Assembly: GCF_000833605.1 (NCBI RefSeq)
Contig: NZ_JXTG01000005.1
Span: forward strand, 61,427-125,426
Direction of reading: 5' to 3'
Length of the DNA stretch: 64,000 nucleotides
From: Anoxybacillus ayderensis
GTDB lineage: Bacteria > Bacillota > Bacilli > Bacillales > Anoxybacillaceae
Shown here: positions 34,737-47,187 of the stretch, piece by piece
Layout: every line of letters starts with the position of its first letter
Position numbering within the stretch: the first letter of the stretch is position 1
The notes under the pieces: model-generated
The model's input: the letters and a program-made list of their open reading frames with translations, nothing else
What the model was told of the DNA's origin: nothing
Database searches by the model: none
Made by a program: the position numbers and the translations under genes

Positions 34737-37700
34737 ATGGCGCACATTTATCGTCCAAAACATCACGTTCGCTTTGTGACGGCATCGAGTTTGTTTGATG
34801 GGCACGATGCGGCCATTAACATTATGCGCCGCATTTTACAAGCGAGTGGAGCGGAGGTCATTCATCTAGGTCATAATCGTTCAGTAGAAGAAATTGTGAA
34901 CGCTGCGATTCAAGAAGACGTACAAGGAATTGCAGTATCTTCGTATCAAGGCGGACATATGGAATTTTTTAAATATATGTACGACTTATTGCAACAGCGA
35001 GGCGCTTCGCATATTCGCATTTACGGTGGCGGTGGCGGCGTAATTATTCCAAGGGAAATAAAAGAATTGCACGCGTATGGTATCGCTCGTATTTTTTCAC
35101 CAGAAGACGGGCGGCGTTACGGGTTGCAAGGAATGATTAACATCATGATGGAAGAATGCGATTTCCCAACGGTCAGAGAAATAACAGATGAAGTGGAACG
35201 ATTAGCAAACGGAGACGTTCAAGCGGTGGCGCGCTTAATTACTGTGTGTGAAAACCGCGTGAATGCCCATAGTGAAGTAGCTGCGACAGCAGAAGCGGTT
35301 TTACAACGGGTCAAAGCGATGGCCAAGCGCGTTCCCGTCGTCGGGATTACCGGAACAGGTGGAGCCGGCAAAAGCTCGCTCACAGATGAGCTCGTCCGTC
35401 GCTTTTTAAATGAAATTCCTGAGAAAAAAGTGGCGATTTTATCGGTTGATCCGACAAAACAAAAAACGGGCGGTGCATTGCTTGGTGACCGCATTCGCAT
35501 GAATGCGATTTCTTCCCCGCGCGTCTATATGCGCAGCTTAGCGACGCGCAGTTCGCGTTCGGAATTGTCGCTTGCGATTCAAGATGCCATTGAAGTCGTC
35601 AAAGCGGCAGGCTTTGATTTAGTGATCGTAGAAACGAGCGGCATCGGTCAAGGCGATGCAGCGATTAAAGATATTTGTGATATTGCGATGTATGTGATGA
35701 CGAGCGAGTTCGGCGCCCCATCGCAGCTCGAAAAAATCGATATGATCGACTATGCCGATCTGATCGTCATTAATAAATTTGAACGCAAAGGTTCAGAAGA
35801 TGCGAAACGCCAAGTGCAAAAACAATATCAACGAAGCCATCAATTGTTTGATCGCGATGTGAGCGAAATGCCTGTATTCGGCACGATCGCAAGCCAATTT
35901 AACGACCCGGGAACAAATACGCTCTTTGTCGCATTAATCGACTTAATTAACGAACGAATGGGAACAAATTGGACGACGACGTTGCAAAAAGTGGATCATG
36001 TCGAAAAACAAAATGTGATCATTCCGAACGAACGGCGCCATTATTTGCGCGAAATTGCTGATACGATTCGACAATATCATAAACGCGTCAATGAGCAATG
36101 TGACATCGCTCGCCGCATATTTCAGCTTGAAGGCGCCATTGAAACGATGAACGAACGCCATGATGAACAAGCGTTGGCAGCTTTGCAAGAGGCTAAGCGA
36201 GCATATGAAGAAAAATTAACACCAGAGTCAAGAAAGTTATTAGCTTCATGGGAAGATGTGAAAAAGAAATATAACGCAGAACAGTTTGTGACAAAAGTGC
36301 GCGAGAAAGAAATTGTCACACCGCTAAAGACGAAAAGTTTAGCAGGTTTAGACATTCCGAAAGTGGCGTTGCCGAAGTTTAAAGATTACGGGGAAATTTT
36401 ACGCTGGCTTTATAAAGAAAATGTTCCAGGTGCATTTCCATTTACAGCTGGTGTATTCCCGTTTAAACGGCAAGAGGAAGATCCGAAGCGACAATTTGCC
36501 GGAGAAGGTACGCCGGAGCGGACGAATCGCCGTTTCCATTACTTATGCAAAGACGACCCAGCGAAACGGTTAAGTACGGCATTCGACTCCGTGACGTTAT
36601 ATGGAGAAGATCCGAATGAACGTCCGGACATTTTCGGAAAAATTGGCGAGAGCGGTGTAAGCGTTTGTACGTTAGATGACATGAAAAAGTTGTACAAAGG
36701 TTTTGATTTGTGCGATCCCCTCACGTCCGTATCGATGACGATTAATGGACCTGCGCCGATCATTTTAGCGATGTTTATGAATACAGCGATCGATCAACAA
36801 GTGGAAAAGAAAGAAGCAGAGCTCGGTCGAAAACTGACGCAAGAAGAATACGAACAAGTGAAAGCACAGACGTTGCAAACGGTACGTGGAACGGTCCAAG
36901 CGGACATTTTAAAAGAAGACCAAGGGCAAAATACGTGCATTTTTTCAACCGAATTTGCTTTGCGCATGATGGGAGATATTCAACAATATTTTATCGACAA
37001 TCGTGTCCGTAACTATTATTCTGTTTCCATCTCAGGCTACCATATTGCGGAAGCTGGAGCAAATCCGATTACACAATTAGCGTTTACGCTTGCGAACGGC
37101 TTTACGTACGTCGAATATTATTTAAGCCGAGGCATGCACATTGATGACTTTGCACCAAACTTATCATTTTTCTTCAGCAACGGTCTCGATCCAGAATATA
37201 CAGTAATCGGTCGAGTAGCAAGACGCATTTGGGCGGTTGCGATGCGAGAAAAATACGGGGCGAATGAACGAAGCCAAAAGTTGAAATATCACGTACAAAC
37301 ATCAGGACGTTCGCTTCACGCCCAAGAAATTGATTTTAATGACATTCGCACAACGTTACAGGCGCTCATGGCGCTTCATGATAACTGTAACTCGCTTCAT
37401 ACGAACGCTTACGACGAGGCAATCACAACGCCGACTGAAGAGTCTGTCCGTCGCGCGATGGCGATTCAGCTCATCATTACAAAAGAACATGGGCTAACGA
37501 AAAACGAAAATCCGCTACAAGGTTCATTCATTATCGAAGAATTAACAGATTTAGTTGAGGAAGCGGTGTTGAAAGAGTTTGAGCGTCTCGACGAGCGTGG
37601 CGGTGTGCTTGGTGCGATGGAAATGCAATATCAGCGCGGCAAAATTCAAGATGAATCAATGTATTACGAAATGAAAAAACATAGCGGAGAACTGCCGATT

Positions 37701-37991
37701 ATTGGCGTAAACACATATTTAAATCCGAACGCAGCAGTCGAAGAAGAAATTGAAAGCTTGCAGCTCGCGCGGGCATCATATGAAGAAAAGCAGCTTCAAC
37801 TCGAAAACTTACGCAAATTCCATGAAGAACATAAAGACGAAGTGGAAGAAGCGCTTGCGCGGTTAAAACATGTCGCGGTAAGCGGCGGAAACATTTTCGC
37901 CGAGCTGATGGAGACGGTAAAAGTCGCCAGCTTAGGACAAATTACAAAAGCGTTGTATGAAGTCGGTGGACAATATCGCCGCAATATGTAA
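34737..37991 (+). CDS. icmF: Fused isobutyryl-CoA mutase IcmF
   Basis: A 1084-residue adenosylcobalamin enzyme that interconverts isobutyryl-CoA and n-butyryl-CoA. Three modules are seen. The B12-binding domain has [13 protein letters not shown] near residue 18 and a GGGGGVI loop near 98. The MeaI-type GTPase has a P-loop GTGGAGKSS near residue 206. The C-terminal mutase domain starts with [12 protein letters not shown] near 566, where methylmalonyl-CoA mutases have TRGPYATMY; this difference marks the isobutyryl type. The Geobacillus IcmF is a characterised relative. It ends the operon at a strong terminator and links valine-derived or branched acyl-CoA to butyryl-CoA oxidation. Confidence 0.94.
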   Translation: MAHIYRPKHHVRFVTASSLFDGHDAAINIMRRILQASGAEVIHLGHNRSVEEIVNAAIQEDVQGIAVSSYQGGHMEFFKYMYDLLQQRGASHIRIYGGGGGVIIPREIKELHAYGIARIFSPEDGRRYGLQGMINIMMEECDFPTVREITDEVERLANGDVQAVARLITVCENRVNAHSEVAATAEAVLQRVKAMAKRVPVVGITGTGGAGKSSLTDELVRRFLNEIPEKKVAILSVDPTKQKTGGALLGDRIRMNAISSPRVYMRSLATRSSRSELSLAIQDAIEVVKAAGFDLVIVETSGIGQGDAAIKDICDIAMYVMTSEFGAPSQLEKIDMIDYADLIVINKFERKGSEDAKRQVQKQYQRSHQLFDRDVSEMPVFGTIASQFNDPGTNTLFVALIDLINERMGTNWTTTLQKVDHVEKQNVIIPNERRHYLREIADTIRQYHKRVNEQCDIARRIFQLEGAIETMNERHDEQALAALQEAKRAYEEKLTPESRKLLASWEDVKKKYNAEQFVTKVREKEIVTPLKTKSLAGLDIPKVALPKFKDYGEILRWLYKENVPGAFPFTAGVFPFKRQEEDPKRQFAGEGTPERTNRRFHYLCKDDPAKRLSTAFDSVTLYGEDPNERPDIFGKIGESGVSVCTLDDMKKLYKGFDLCDPLTSVSMTINGPAPIILAMFMNTAIDQQVEKKEAELGRKLTQEEYEQVKAQTLQTVRGTVQADILKEDQGQNTCIFSTEFALRMMGDIQQYFIDNRVRNYYSVSISGYHIAEAGANPITQLAFTLANGFTYVEYYLSRGMHIDDFAPNLSFFFSNGLDPEYTVIGRVARRIWAVAMREKYGANERSQKLKYHVQTSGRSLHAQEIDFNDIRTTLQALMALHDNCNSLHTNAYDEAITTPTEESVRRAMAIQLIITKEHGLTKNENPLQGSFIIEELTDLVEEAVLKEFERLDERGGVLGAMEMQYQRGKIQDESMYYEMKKHSGELPIIGVNTYLNPNAAVEEEIESLQLARASYEEKQLQLENLRKFHEEHKDEVEEALARLKHVAVSGGNIFAELMETVKVASLGQITKALYEVGGQYRRNM

Positions 37992-38019
37992 TGTCGGGGA
38001 ATGTCCCGACATTTTTTTT
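37990..38019 (+). terminator. Rho-independent terminator of the acyl-CoA operon
   Basis: ATGTCGGG pairs with CCCGACAT, followed by eight T. Confidence 0.9.
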
Positions 38020-38113
38020 GGGCAACGCTCTAGCATAAAGTAAATGAATTTGTTTATAATGAATGGTATGGATTTTTGTTGTTTTCATACGTTGGAGAAA
38101 GGGAGTGCGGAAA

Positions 38114-38662
38114 GTGAGTTTGGAGCAATACTCTCAAGAACAATTGCGAGAGATGTCTTTTGTCGAACTTGCATATTTGCTATTGTGTGAGAAAAAGCAG
38201 ACGGTATCTTTTCAAGAGATGGTCGAACAGCTAGTCGCGATTAAAGGATTATCTGAAAGCGAAGTGAGCGCGCGGTTGGCGCAGTTTTATACAGATTTAA
38301 ACGTCGATGGACGGTTTATTTGTATCGGGGAAACAGCTTGGGGCTTGCGCGCATGGTATCCATACGATCAAACAGAAGATGAAGCGGTACCTGTCGAGCG
38401 CGTGAAGAAGAAGAAAAAAGTGGCGGATGACTTTGATGACTTTGACGATATCATCGATGAAGACGAATTAGTATATGACGATTTAGACGAAGAGTTATTA
38501 GATGATGAAGAGCTGTTAGACGATGATTTTGTATTAGATGAAGATGAAGAAGTGATCGACGATTTATTAGATGAAGAACTCAATTTAGATGATGCCCCGC
38601 TTGATGAAGAGTTAGACGTCGTCGATGAAGAATTAGAGTTAGAAGAAGATGAGGAATTATAA
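38114..38662 (+). CDS. rpoE: RNA polymerase delta subunit
   Basis: A 182-residue RNA polymerase-associated protein. The N-terminal HARE-HTH domain (about residues 1-90) has SFVELAYLLL and ARLAQFYTDLNVDGRFICIG followed by WGLRAWYPYD. A KKKKK stretch near 105 leads into a disordered tail of almost only Asp, Glu and Leu. Delta speeds polymerase recycling and displaces it from RNA. The GTG at 38114 is taken because GGGAGTG precedes it; a longer in-frame start lacks a ribosome site. pyrG follows, as in B. subtilis. Confidence 0.95.
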   Translation: MSLEQYSQEQLREMSFVELAYLLLCEKKQTVSFQEMVEQLVAIKGLSESEVSARLAQFYTDLNVDGRFICIGETAWGLRAWYPYDQTEDEAVPVERVKKKKKVADDFDDFDDIIDEDELVYDDLDEELLDDEELLDDDFVLDEDEEVIDDLLDEELNLDDAPLDEELDVVDEELELEEDEEL

Positions 38663-38664
38663 CC

Positions 38665-38693
38665 TTGACTTTTTACATCGATATATGTAGAAT
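38665..38693 (+). promoter_or_regulatory. pyrG promoter
   Basis: TTGACT and TAGAAT are 17 bases apart. Seven bases later the sequence GGGC at 38701 provides the expected pyrG-type start site. Confidence 0.75.
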
Positions 38694-38700
38694 TCTGTTT

Positions 38701-38759
38701 GGGCTCTTTTCATAGAGATACGTTCGCTCCCTTACATATTTGTAAGCGGAGCGTTTTTA
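38701..38759 (+). promoter_or_regulatory. pyrG leader with CTP-sensing attenuator
   Basis: The leader begins GGGCTC and carries a terminator, CGCTCCCTTAC pairing with GTAAGCGGAGCG, then five T. In B. subtilis low CTP makes polymerase stall at position 4 and add extra G residues; the poly-G tract then pairs with a pyrimidine-rich strand of the terminator and prevents termination. The same elements are visible here: GGGC start and the CTCCCTT strand at 38727-38733. Confidence 0.75.
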
Positions 38760-38800
38760 TTTTTCCCCGAATTCGCACACACTGTAACTATTCCAAATGA

Positions 38801-40414
<1,614 letters not shown>

Positions 40415-40415
40415 T

Positions 40416-40446
40416 AGAGGATGTCCGCTATGGGCATCCTCTTATT
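40416..40446. terminator. Terminator between pyrG and ywjG
   Basis: AGAGGATG and CATCCTCT pair around an imperfect inner stem. It overlaps the convergent ywjG stop and may act both ways. Confidence 0.7.
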
Positions 40447-40960
40447 CATATTCGGCAACCATTTCTTTTGTCATTAGCAATAAACTATGATAAGCGAACA
40501 AAGCGGCGACAGCCGAAGGGAAGCCGATACGTGAGCCACCTTCTATTGGAACGAGCGGCTGTTTTAAACATAAATCAATATGCACATCGACGTAATCAAC
40601 GAGCGACGGTTTCGTTTCCTCTGCGATAGATGACATACCGATCGTCCATATGTTTTGTTCGTGAAGCTGTTTGGCGATGCGAATCGCTTCTTCATCTGTG
40701 CAAAAGCGTGAAACGATGAGCACGCGGTCAGCGGTCGTTACTTCGTTCATGTTTAGCGGTTTAACGTTCGGCAATTTTTCAGCTCCATGTAGCGCTTCAG
40801 CAACGACAGCTTCCATTTCGTCCATGCCGTAAACAAAAATGGTCCCGTCGCTAATGATCGCTTGGGCAAATAAACGGGCAGCATCTTCAAACTGCTCCTC
40901 CTCTTGCGCACTTATTCGCTGAAACACACCTGCAAGCTGCGTCGATAATATTTTTAACAT
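40442..40960 (-). CDS. ywjG: YwjG family protein (DUF2529)
   Basis: A 172-residue protein of the DUF2529 family, like B. subtilis YwjG. Motifs suggest a SIS-like sugar isomerase fold: GTIFVYGMDEMEAVVAEAL near residue 40 and VLIVSRFCTDEEAIRIAKQL near 80, then SSIAEET. No enzymatic role is established. The ATG at 40960 follows AAAAGGAGATGG on the minus strand. It lies between pyrG and spo0F, the same place as in B. subtilis. Confidence 0.85.
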   Translation of the reverse strand: MLKILSTQLAGVFQRISAQEEEQFEDAARLFAQAIISDGTIFVYGMDEMEAVVAEALHGAEKLPNVKPLNMNEVTTADRVLIVSRFCTDEEAIRIAKQLHEQNIWTIGMSSIAEETKPSLVDYVDVHIDLCLKQPLVPIEGGSRIGFPSAVAALFAYHSLLLMTKEMVAEYE

Positions 40961-41042
40961 GATCCATCTCCTTTTCATGCGACTTTTCCTTTGTTGCTCA
41001 TTATATTAGAAAATAAAAAAATGATCAAAATTAGAACATGAA

Positions 41043-41070
41043 GCAGGATAAATGGTAAAAATTTCGAAAT
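41043..41070 (+). promoter_or_regulatory. Possible SigH promoter of spo0F
   Basis: GCAGGATAA fits the SigH -35 (RNAGGAWWW). After an 11-base spacer, TTCGAAA partly fits the -10 (RNNGAAT). B. subtilis spo0F has a SigH promoter, which supports this reading. Confidence 0.35.
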
Positions 41071-41132
41071 AATGATACGATAATAAAAATAGGAATGTTA
41101 CATATGAAAAAGAGAAAATAGAGGTGTTTATC

Positions 41133-41492
41133 ATGGCGGGGAAGATTTTGATTGTGGACGACCAATTCGGCATTCGCATTTTATTAAACGAGGTGTTTCA
41201 AAAAGAAGGATATGAAACGTATCAAGCAGCAAACGGTGTTCAAGCGCTCGATTTGTTTGCGAAGCACTCCCCCGATTTAGTGTTGTTAGATATGAAAATT
41301 CCAGGCATGGATGGGGTAGAAATTTTAAAGAAGATGAAAGAAATGAATGAGCATGTAAAAGTCATCGTGATGACGGCTTACGGCGAACTCGATATGATTC
41401 ATGAAACGAAAAAGCTCGGTGCGCTGACCCATTTTGCGAAACCTTTTGATATAGACGATATGCGTGATGCAGTGAAAAAATATATTGGTTAA
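41133..41492 (+). CDS. spo0F: Sporulation phosphorelay response regulator Spo0F
   Basis: A 119-residue stand-alone receiver domain that accepts phosphate from sporulation kinases and passes it to Spo0B. The acidic pocket is in ILIVDDQ, the phosphorylated Asp in [14 protein letters not shown] near residue 54, the Thr in VIVMTAYGE near 82 and the Lys in HFAKPFD near 104. There is no output domain, the hallmark of Spo0F. The ATG follows GAGGTGTTTATC. It starts the spo0F-fbaA-tal-murA-glpX-rho gene order seen in B. subtilis. Confidence 0.95.
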   Translation: MAGKILIVDDQFGIRILLNEVFQKEGYETYQAANGVQALDLFAKHSPDLVLLDMKIPGMDGVEILKKMKEMNEHVKVIVMTAYGELDMIHETKKLGALTHFAKPFDIDDMRDAVKKYIG

Positions 41493-41696
41493 CCGTTGAC
41501 AGCTTTTTGAACTTTTTTCACAAAGTTTCGTTCGTTTCGGTGAATAATGTTGATGTATGGAAACAAAGTTTGTTATTCTTATAATGTACATACTATTCGA
41601 TATCGTCTTGTATAAATTTGTCGTATTTTGGTCATTGTACATGTGAAAGGCGCTTTCGGATAGTGAATAATGGCTACATTTAAGGAGGATTTAGCG

Positions 41697-42557
41697 ATGC
41701 CTTTAGTTTCGATGACGGAAATGCTTAAACAAGCATTGGCAGGCAAGTATGCAGTCGGTCAATTCAATATTAACAACTTAGAATGGACACAAGCCATTTT
41801 AGCAGCAGCGGAAGAAGAAAAATCTCCTGTGATCCTTGGCGTGTCTGAAGGAGCAGCTCGCTACATGGGCGGCTTCAAAACGATTGTGAACATGGTGAAA
41901 GGATTAATGGAAGACATGAACATTACTGTTCCTGTCGCAATTCACCTTGACCACGGTTCAAGCTTTGAAAAATGTAAAGCAGCGATTGACGCTGGATTTA
42001 CATCAGTCATGATCGATGCATCCCATCATCCGTTTGAAGAGAACGTTGAAATTACAACAAAAGTTGTTGAGTATGCTCATGCGCGTGGTGTATCTGTTGA
42101 AGCGGAGTTAGGAACAGTCGGCGGACAAGAAGATGACGTTGTTGCGGAAGGAATTATTTATGCAAATCCAGATGAGTGCGAAGAGCTTGTCAAGCGCACA
42201 GGCATTGACTGTTTAGCGCCAGCGCTCGGTTCTGTACACGGTCCATACAAAGGAGAGCCAAAATTAGGATTTAAAGAGATGGAAGAAATTCGCGATCGTA
42301 CAGGTGTACCGCTCGTTTTACACGGCGGAACAGGCATCCCAACAGAACAAATTCAACGTGCCATCTCGCTTGGTACATCTAAAATTAACGTCAATACAGA
42401 AAACCAAATGGCGTTTACAAAAGTTGTGCGCGAAGTGTTAGCGAAAGATGAAAAAGTGTACGATCCGCGCAAATTCCTCGGCCCTGGTCGCGATGCGATT
42501 AAAGAAACAGTCATCGGCAAAATGCGCGAATTCGGTTCTTCCGGCAAAGCGTTGTAA
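41697..42557 (+). CDS. fbaA: Fructose-bisphosphate aldolase, class II
   Basis: A 286-residue zinc-dependent aldolase of glycolysis and gluconeogenesis. The zinc ligands are in [14 protein letters not shown] near residue 81 and in [10 protein letters not shown] near 180 and VLHGGTGIP near 208. The [10 protein letters not shown] block near the N-terminus and [10 protein letters not shown] near 230 also fit. The start at 41697 is chosen because AAGGAGGATTTAGCG precedes the ATG. A 200-base region separates it from spo0F, where a TATAAT occurs at 41580 but I cannot see a clear -35. A terminator follows. Confidence 0.95.
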   Translation: MPLVSMTEMLKQALAGKYAVGQFNINNLEWTQAILAAAEEEKSPVILGVSEGAARYMGGFKTIVNMVKGLMEDMNITVPVAIHLDHGSSFEKCKAAIDAGFTSVMIDASHHPFEENVEITTKVVEYAHARGVSVEAELGTVGGQEDDVVAEGIIYANPDECEELVKRTGIDCLAPALGSVHGPYKGEPKLGFKEMEEIRDRTGVPLVLHGGTGIPTEQIQRAISLGTSKINVNTENQMAFTKVVREVLAKDEKVYDPRKFLGPGRDAIKETVIGKMREFGSSGKAL

Positions 42558-42563
42558 TACAAG

Positions 42564-42600
42564 CCGCACCGTTTCAGCCTTGCTGAAGCGGGCGGTTTTG
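42564..42600 (+). terminator. Rho-independent terminator of fbaA
   Basis: CCGCACCGTTTCAGC pairs with GCTGAAGCGGGCGG, with one mismatch and a bulge, followed by TTTTG. Confidence 0.78.
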
Positions 42601-42640
42601 TTTCATTCCATTTTTGAAAGCGTTTAGGAGGTTGAAAATT

Positions 42641-43288
42641 ATGAAATTTTTTATTGACACGGCAAATATTGATGAAATTCGCCACGCCCATGAACTAGGC
42701 ATTTTAGCGGGGGTAACAACAAACCCAAGCCTCGTCGCAAAAGAAAACGTATCGTTCCACGATCGTCTTCGTGAAATTACTTCTCTCGTTTCCGGTTCCG
42801 TTAGTGCGGAGGTAATCGCAACCGATGCAGAAGGAATGATTGCAGAAGGGGAAGAATTAGCAAAAATCGCACCAAACATTACAATTAAAGTGCCGATGAC
42901 GCCAGAAGGGTTAAAGGCGGTAAAAGTATTTAGTGAAAAAGGAATTAAAACAAACGTCACACTTATTTTTAGCGCGAATCAGGCATTGCTAGCGGCGCGT
43001 GCTGGTGCGACATACGTATCGCCGTTTTTAGGTCGTTTAGATGATATCGGCCATAACGGCTTAGAGTTAATTGAAACGATTGCGAACATTTTTGCCATTC
43101 ACGACATTGATACAGAAATTATCGCCGCATCTATTCGTCACCCACAACATGTGACAGAGGCAGCATTAAAAGGTGCACACATTGCGACAGTGCCTTACAA
43201 TGTGCTTATGCAACTATTTAAACATCCGCTTACAGATCAAGGCATCGAAAAGTTTTTAGCAGACTGGAATAAAGCAAACCAAAAATAA
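42641..43288 (+). CDS. tal: Transaldolase-family protein (YwjH/Tal, short type)
   Basis: A 215-residue class I aldolase of the small transaldolase/fructose-6-phosphate aldolase group. [14 protein letters not shown] opens the protein, [10 protein letters not shown] follows near residue 27, and the Schiff-base Lys lies in [13 protein letters not shown] near residue 84. [11 protein letters not shown] near 128 is also typical. It probably moves dihydroxyacetone units in the pentose phosphate pathway. The start is fixed by AGGAGGTTGAAAATT. Its position between fbaA and murA matches B. subtilis ywjH. Confidence 0.9.
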   Translation: MKFFIDTANIDEIRHAHELGILAGVTTNPSLVAKENVSFHDRLREITSLVSGSVSAEVIATDAEGMIAEGEELAKIAPNITIKVPMTPEGLKAVKVFSEKGIKTNVTLIFSANQALLAARAGATYVSPFLGRLDDIGHNGLELIETIANIFAIHDIDTEIIAASIRHPQHVTEAALKGAHIATVPYNVLMQLFKHPLTDQGIEKFLADWNKANQK

Positions 43289-43345
43289 TGATTTAGCAGT
43301 TTTCCGTCGCGTTCTAGGACTTGCTTTGCGAGAAGGGAGACACAT

Positions 43346-44632
43346 ATGGAAAAGTTAAAAATTGTTGGCGGTGACCTCCTTCAAGGCTCCGTGCGCATTA
43401 GTGGAGCGAAAAATAGCGCCGTCGCGCTCATTCCAGCCGCTATTTTAGCAAACTCACCTGTAGTCATTGAAGGGTTGCCGAACATTTCAGACGTTCATGT
43501 GTTAGGACAATTAATTGAAGAAATTGGCGGTACATTTCATTTTGACGAAAACGAAGTCGTCATTGACCCGTCGCATATCGTTTCCATGCCTTTGCCGAAC
43601 GGAAAAGTGAAAAAATTGCGCGCGTCATATTACTTGATGGGCGCGATGCTCGGACGTTTTAAAAAAGCGGTCATCGGTCTTCCGGGCGGCTGCCATTTAG
43701 GGCCGCGGCCGATCGATCAGCATATTAAAGGGTTTGAGGCGCTTGGAGCGAAAGTGACTAACGAGCAAGGAGCGATTTATTTACGGGCGGAAGAGCTTCG
43801 TGGAGCGCGCATTTATTTGGACGTTGTCAGCGTTGGGGCGACGATCAACATTATGTTAGCTGCCGTCCTAGCAAAAGGGAGAACAATTATTGAAAACGCG
43901 GCAAAAGAGCCGGAAATTATTGACGTTGCGACGTTGTTGACGAACATGGGCGCGCGTATTAAAGGGGCAGGAACGGATGTCATTCGCATTGACGGTGTAG
44001 AACAGTTGCACGGTTGCCGCCATTCCATTATTCCGGATCGCATTGAAGCGGGAACGTATATGATTATCGGTGCAGCCATGGGGAAAGAAATGATTATTGA
44101 CAACGTCATTCCGCAGCATTTAGAAGCAGTCATTGCAAAAATGCGAGAAATGGGTGTCGTTGTTGAAACGAGTGATGACCAAATTTTTATTGCGACGAAA
44201 GACCATCTTCGTGCCGTCGATATTAAAACGCTCGTTTACCCCGGCTTTCCGACCGATTTACAACAGCCATTCACTTCACTATTAACGAAAGCGTCTGGGA
44301 CGAGCATTGTGACAGATACGATTTATAGCGCCCGATTTAAACATATTGATGAATTGCGGCGCATGAACGCCAATGTGAAAGTCGAAGGACGTTCAGCCAT
44401 TATTACGGGTCCATCACGACTACAAGGGGCGAAAGTGCGTGCAACCGATTTGCGTGCAGGTGCCGCGCTTGTCGTCGCTGGATTAATGGCCGAAGGGGTT
44501 ACAGAAATTACAGGATTAGAACATATTGATCGCGGCTACAGCAACTTAGTTGACAAACTTGTCAACCTTGGCGCTACCGTTTGGCGCGAACAAATGACAG
44601 AACAAGAAATCGAGCAACTGAAGAACACATAA
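43346..44632 (+). CDS. murA: UDP-N-acetylglucosamine 1-carboxyvinyltransferase (MurZ/MurAB type)
   Basis: A 428-residue enzyme for the first committed step of peptidoglycan synthesis. The active-site Cys, target of fosfomycin, lies in [14 protein letters not shown] near residue 117. The N-terminal [16 protein letters not shown] and the [11 protein letters not shown] motif near residue 303 are conserved. Bacilli carry two copies; by position between tal and glpX this is the MurAB (MurZ) paralogue. The ATG follows GAAGGGAGACACAT. glpX starts 27 bases later. Confidence 0.95.
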   Translation: MEKLKIVGGDLLQGSVRISGAKNSAVALIPAAILANSPVVIEGLPNISDVHVLGQLIEEIGGTFHFDENEVVIDPSHIVSMPLPNGKVKKLRASYYLMGAMLGRFKKAVIGLPGGCHLGPRPIDQHIKGFEALGAKVTNEQGAIYLRAEELRGARIYLDVVSVGATINIMLAAVLAKGRTIIENAAKEPEIIDVATLLTNMGARIKGAGTDVIRIDGVEQLHGCRHSIIPDRIEAGTYMIIGAAMGKEMIIDNVIPQHLEAVIAKMREMGVVVETSDDQIFIATKDHLRAVDIKTLVYPGFPTDLQQPFTSLLTKASGTSIVTDTIYSARFKHIDELRRMNANVKVEGRSAIITGPSRLQGAKVRATDLRAGAALVVAGLMAEGVTEITGLEHIDRGYSNLVDKLVNLGATVWREQMTEQEIEQLKNT

Positions 44633-44658
44633 TGCACCAAAGGGGAGAGGGAGAAACG

Positions 44659-45621
44659 ATGGAAAGAAGTTTATCAATGGAGCTTGTCCGCGTCACAGAA
44701 GCGGCTGCATTAGCTGCAGCCCGCTGGATGGGGCGCGGGAAAAAAGACGAAGCAGACGAAGCGGCCACGTCTGCGATGCGCGACGTATTTGATACGATTC
44801 CGATGAAAGGAACGGTCGTCATCGGTGAAGGGGAAATGGACGAAGCACCGATGCTATATATTGGGGAAAAGCTCGGCAACGGGTACGGTCCGCGCGTTGA
44901 TGTGGCGGTTGATCCGCTTGAAGGAACGAACATTGTCGCTTCTGGTGGATGGAACGCGTTAGCGGTCGTCGCTGTGGCGGATCACGGCAATTTGCTTCAT
45001 GCGCCAGATATGTACATGGACAAAATTGCGGTTGGGCCAGAAGCGGTCGGCATGATCGACATTAACGCTCCAATTATCGATAATTTAAAAGCTGTTGCCA
45101 AAGCGAAAAATAAAGATATTGAAGACGTTGTGGCGATCATTTTAAATCGTCCGCGCCATGAGCGCATCATTGCGGAGTTGCGTGAAGCAGGAGCGCGCAT
45201 TAAGCTCATTAATGACGGCGATGTTGCCGCAGCGATTAATACAGCGTTTGACCATACAGGGGTAGACATTTTATTTGGGTCAGGAGGCGCTCCAGAAGGG
45301 GTGTTAGCCGCTGTGGCGCTCAAATGTCTCGGCGGGGAAATACAAGGGAAGCTATTGCCGCAAAACGATGCGGAACTCGAGCGATGCAAAAAAATGGGGT
45401 TAGATGTAAACCGTGTATTGCGTATGGAAGATCTCGTAAAAGGGGACGACGCCATTTTTGCCGCAACGGGTGTAACGGACGGAGAATTGTTGCGCGGTGT
45501 GCAATTTAAAGGGACATACGGCGAGACGCATTCCGTTGTCATGCGCGCGAAATCAGGTACCGTTCGTTTCATTGAAGGTCGCCATAGCTTAAGGAAAAAG
45601 CCGAACCTCGTCATCAAATAA
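44659..45621 (+). CDS. glpX: Fructose-1,6-bisphosphatase, class II
   Basis: A 320-residue GlpX-type phosphatase of gluconeogenesis. The metal-binding acidic motifs are [12 protein letters not shown] near residue 57 and [10 protein letters not shown] near 86, with [12 protein letters not shown] near 208 for substrate. The ATG follows AGGGGAGAGGGAGAAACG; the longer in-frame start inside murA is rejected. It corresponds to B. subtilis ywjI (glpX). A terminator ends the transcript before rho. Confidence 0.93.
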   Translation: MERSLSMELVRVTEAAALAAARWMGRGKKDEADEAATSAMRDVFDTIPMKGTVVIGEGEMDEAPMLYIGEKLGNGYGPRVDVAVDPLEGTNIVASGGWNALAVVAVADHGNLLHAPDMYMDKIAVGPEAVGMIDINAPIIDNLKAVAKAKNKDIEDVVAIILNRPRHERIIAELREAGARIKLINDGDVAAAINTAFDHTGVDILFGSGGAPEGVLAAVALKCLGGEIQGKLLPQNDAELERCKKMGLDVNRVLRMEDLVKGDDAIFAATGVTDGELLRGVQFKGTYGETHSVVMRAKSGTVRFIEGRHSLRKKPNLVIK

Positions 45622-45622
45622 T

Positions 45623-45661
45623 CGCGAGATGCGCGAACTTTTCGCGCTCTCGCTCTTTTTC
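45623..45661 (+). terminator. Rho-independent terminator after glpX
   Basis: GCGAGATGCGCGAA pairs with TTCGCGCTCTCGC with one mismatch, followed by TCTTTTT. Confidence 0.82.
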
Positions 45662-45667
45662 TATTGA

Positions 45668-45696
45668 TTGACAACATAAAAAAAGGGTAAAATAAT
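45668..45696 (+). promoter_or_regulatory. Probable SigA promoter of rho
   Basis: TTGACA and AATAAT are 17 bases apart, leaving a leader of roughly 85 bases before rho. Confidence 0.55.
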
Positions 45697-45790
45697 CATG
45701 TTACGTTTCTTCTCGTAATCATCTTTTCATCTTCGCTGTTTCCATCCAAAAGAGCAATTCATGAAAATTAAATAAAAGAGTGGTGTAAGT

Positions 45791-47077
45791 ATGGAGTTAG
45801 GAGATTTAACGATTGCAACGCTAGAAAATATGACGATTAAAGAGCTATATGAATTAGCTCGCCAATACAAAGTTTCGTATTACAGTAAACTGACAAAGAA
45901 AGAATTGATTTTTGCCATTTTAAAAGCGCGCGCTGAACAAGACGGCCTCTTTTTCATGGAAGGCGTGCTTGAAATTATTCAATCAGAAGGATTCGGTTTT
46001 TTACGTCCAATTAACTATTCCCCTAGTTCGGAAGATATTTATATTTCCGCATCGCAAATTCGCCGCTTTGATTTGCGCAACGGTGATAAAGTATCAGGAA
46101 AAGTGCGCCCGCCAAAAGAAAATGAACGGTATTTCGGCTTACTGCACGTCGAGGCAGTAAACGGTGAAGACCCAGAAATTGCGAAAGAACGCGTTCACTT
46201 CCCGGTGCTGACACCGCTTTATCCGAACCGACAAATGAAACTAGAAACAACACCGGACAAGCTATCTACTCGCCTCATTGATTTGATTGCTCCGATCGGA
46301 TTCGGTCAGCGCGGTTTAATTGTTGCGCCTCCGAAAGCGGGAAAAACGATGTTGTTAAAAGAAATTGCCAACAGCATTACAACGAACCATCCAGATGTTG
46401 AACTTATCGTTTTGCTTATTGATGAGCGCCCAGAAGAAGTGACGGATATTGAACGTTCTGTATCGGCAGATGTCGTCAGCTCGACGTTTGATGAAGTGCC
46501 GGAAAACCATATTAAAGTGGCAGAGCTTGTGCTCGAACGTGCGATGCGTCTCGTTGAACATAAGCGTGATGTCGTCATTTTAATGGATGGTATTACACGT
46601 TTAGCGCGCGCATACAACTTAGTCATTCCGCCAAGCGGACGTACGTTATCGGGAGGAATTGACCCGGCCGCATTCCACCGTCCGAAACGGTTTTTTGGAG
46701 CGGCGCGAAACATCGAAGAAGGGGGCAGCTTAACGATTTTAGCTACCGCTCTTGTCGATACAGGTTCGCGCATGGACGATGTCATTTATGAAGAATTTAA
46801 AGGAACAGGAAATATGGAGCTTCATCTCGATCGTTCATTAGCGGAAAAACGAATTTTCCCTGCTATCGACATTCGTCGTTCTGGCACGCGAAAAGAAGAG
46901 TTATTAATTCCAAAAGAACATTTAGAAAAATTGTGGGCCATTCGTAAAACGATGTCAGATACCCCAGACTTTATTGAGCGATTTATTCATCGATTAAAGC
47001 AAACGAAAACGAACGAAGAATTTTTTGCGATGTTAGATGAAGAGTGGAAAACAGCCGGAAATTTAAAACGGTTATAA
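45791..47077 (+). CDS. rho: Transcription termination factor Rho
   Basis: A 428-residue hexameric RNA helicase. The N-terminal helical domain has [14 protein letters not shown], the cold-shock-like RNA-binding fold, near residue 60. Walker A is [10 protein letters not shown] near residue 180, Walker B is [16 protein letters not shown] near 260, and the R-loop/Q-loop region [19 protein letters not shown] follows near 298. It lacks the long insertion found in some high-GC Rho proteins. The ATG has GAGTGGTGTAAGT upstream. rpmE and tdk follow, as in B. subtilis. Confidence 0.97.
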   Translation: MELGDLTIATLENMTIKELYELARQYKVSYYSKLTKKELIFAILKARAEQDGLFFMEGVLEIIQSEGFGFLRPINYSPSSEDIYISASQIRRFDLRNGDKVSGKVRPPKENERYFGLLHVEAVNGEDPEIAKERVHFPVLTPLYPNRQMKLETTPDKLSTRLIDLIAPIGFGQRGLIVAPPKAGKTMLLKEIANSITTNHPDVELIVLLIDERPEEVTDIERSVSADVVSSTFDEVPENHIKVAELVLERAMRLVEHKRDVVILMDGITRLARAYNLVIPPSGRTLSGGIDPAAFHRPKRFFGAARNIEEGGSLTILATALVDTGSRMDDVIYEEFKGTGNMELHLDRSLAEKRIFPAIDIRRSGTRKEELLIPKEHLEKLWAIRKTMSDTPDFIERFIHRLKQTKTNEEFFAMLDEEWKTAGNLKRL

Positions 47078-47085
47078 ATGGATAG

Positions 47086-47114
47086 TTGCAAAACAGTGAT
47101 ACGATTGTTATAAT
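47086..47114 (+). promoter_or_regulatory. Promoter of rpmE
   Basis: TTGCAA and TATAAT are separated by 17 bases, about 75 bases before the rpmE start. Confidence 0.68.
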
Positions 47115-47187
47115 TTTATCATGTGTGTTTTTCATTGCATATAAACTCTGTTTCGAAAAGATTCAGGGCGGAAGGAGATGAAATAAG

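Noticed and set aside
38368..38583. Minus-strand frame made almost only of Ser, Asn and Lys
   Set aside because: It is the antisense of the Asp/Glu-rich tail of rpoE, and the composition follows from that repeat. It has no ribosome site.
44997..45677. Long minus-strand open frame of 226 codons
   Set aside because: It is the shadow of glpX, with no recognisable domain and no ribosome site.
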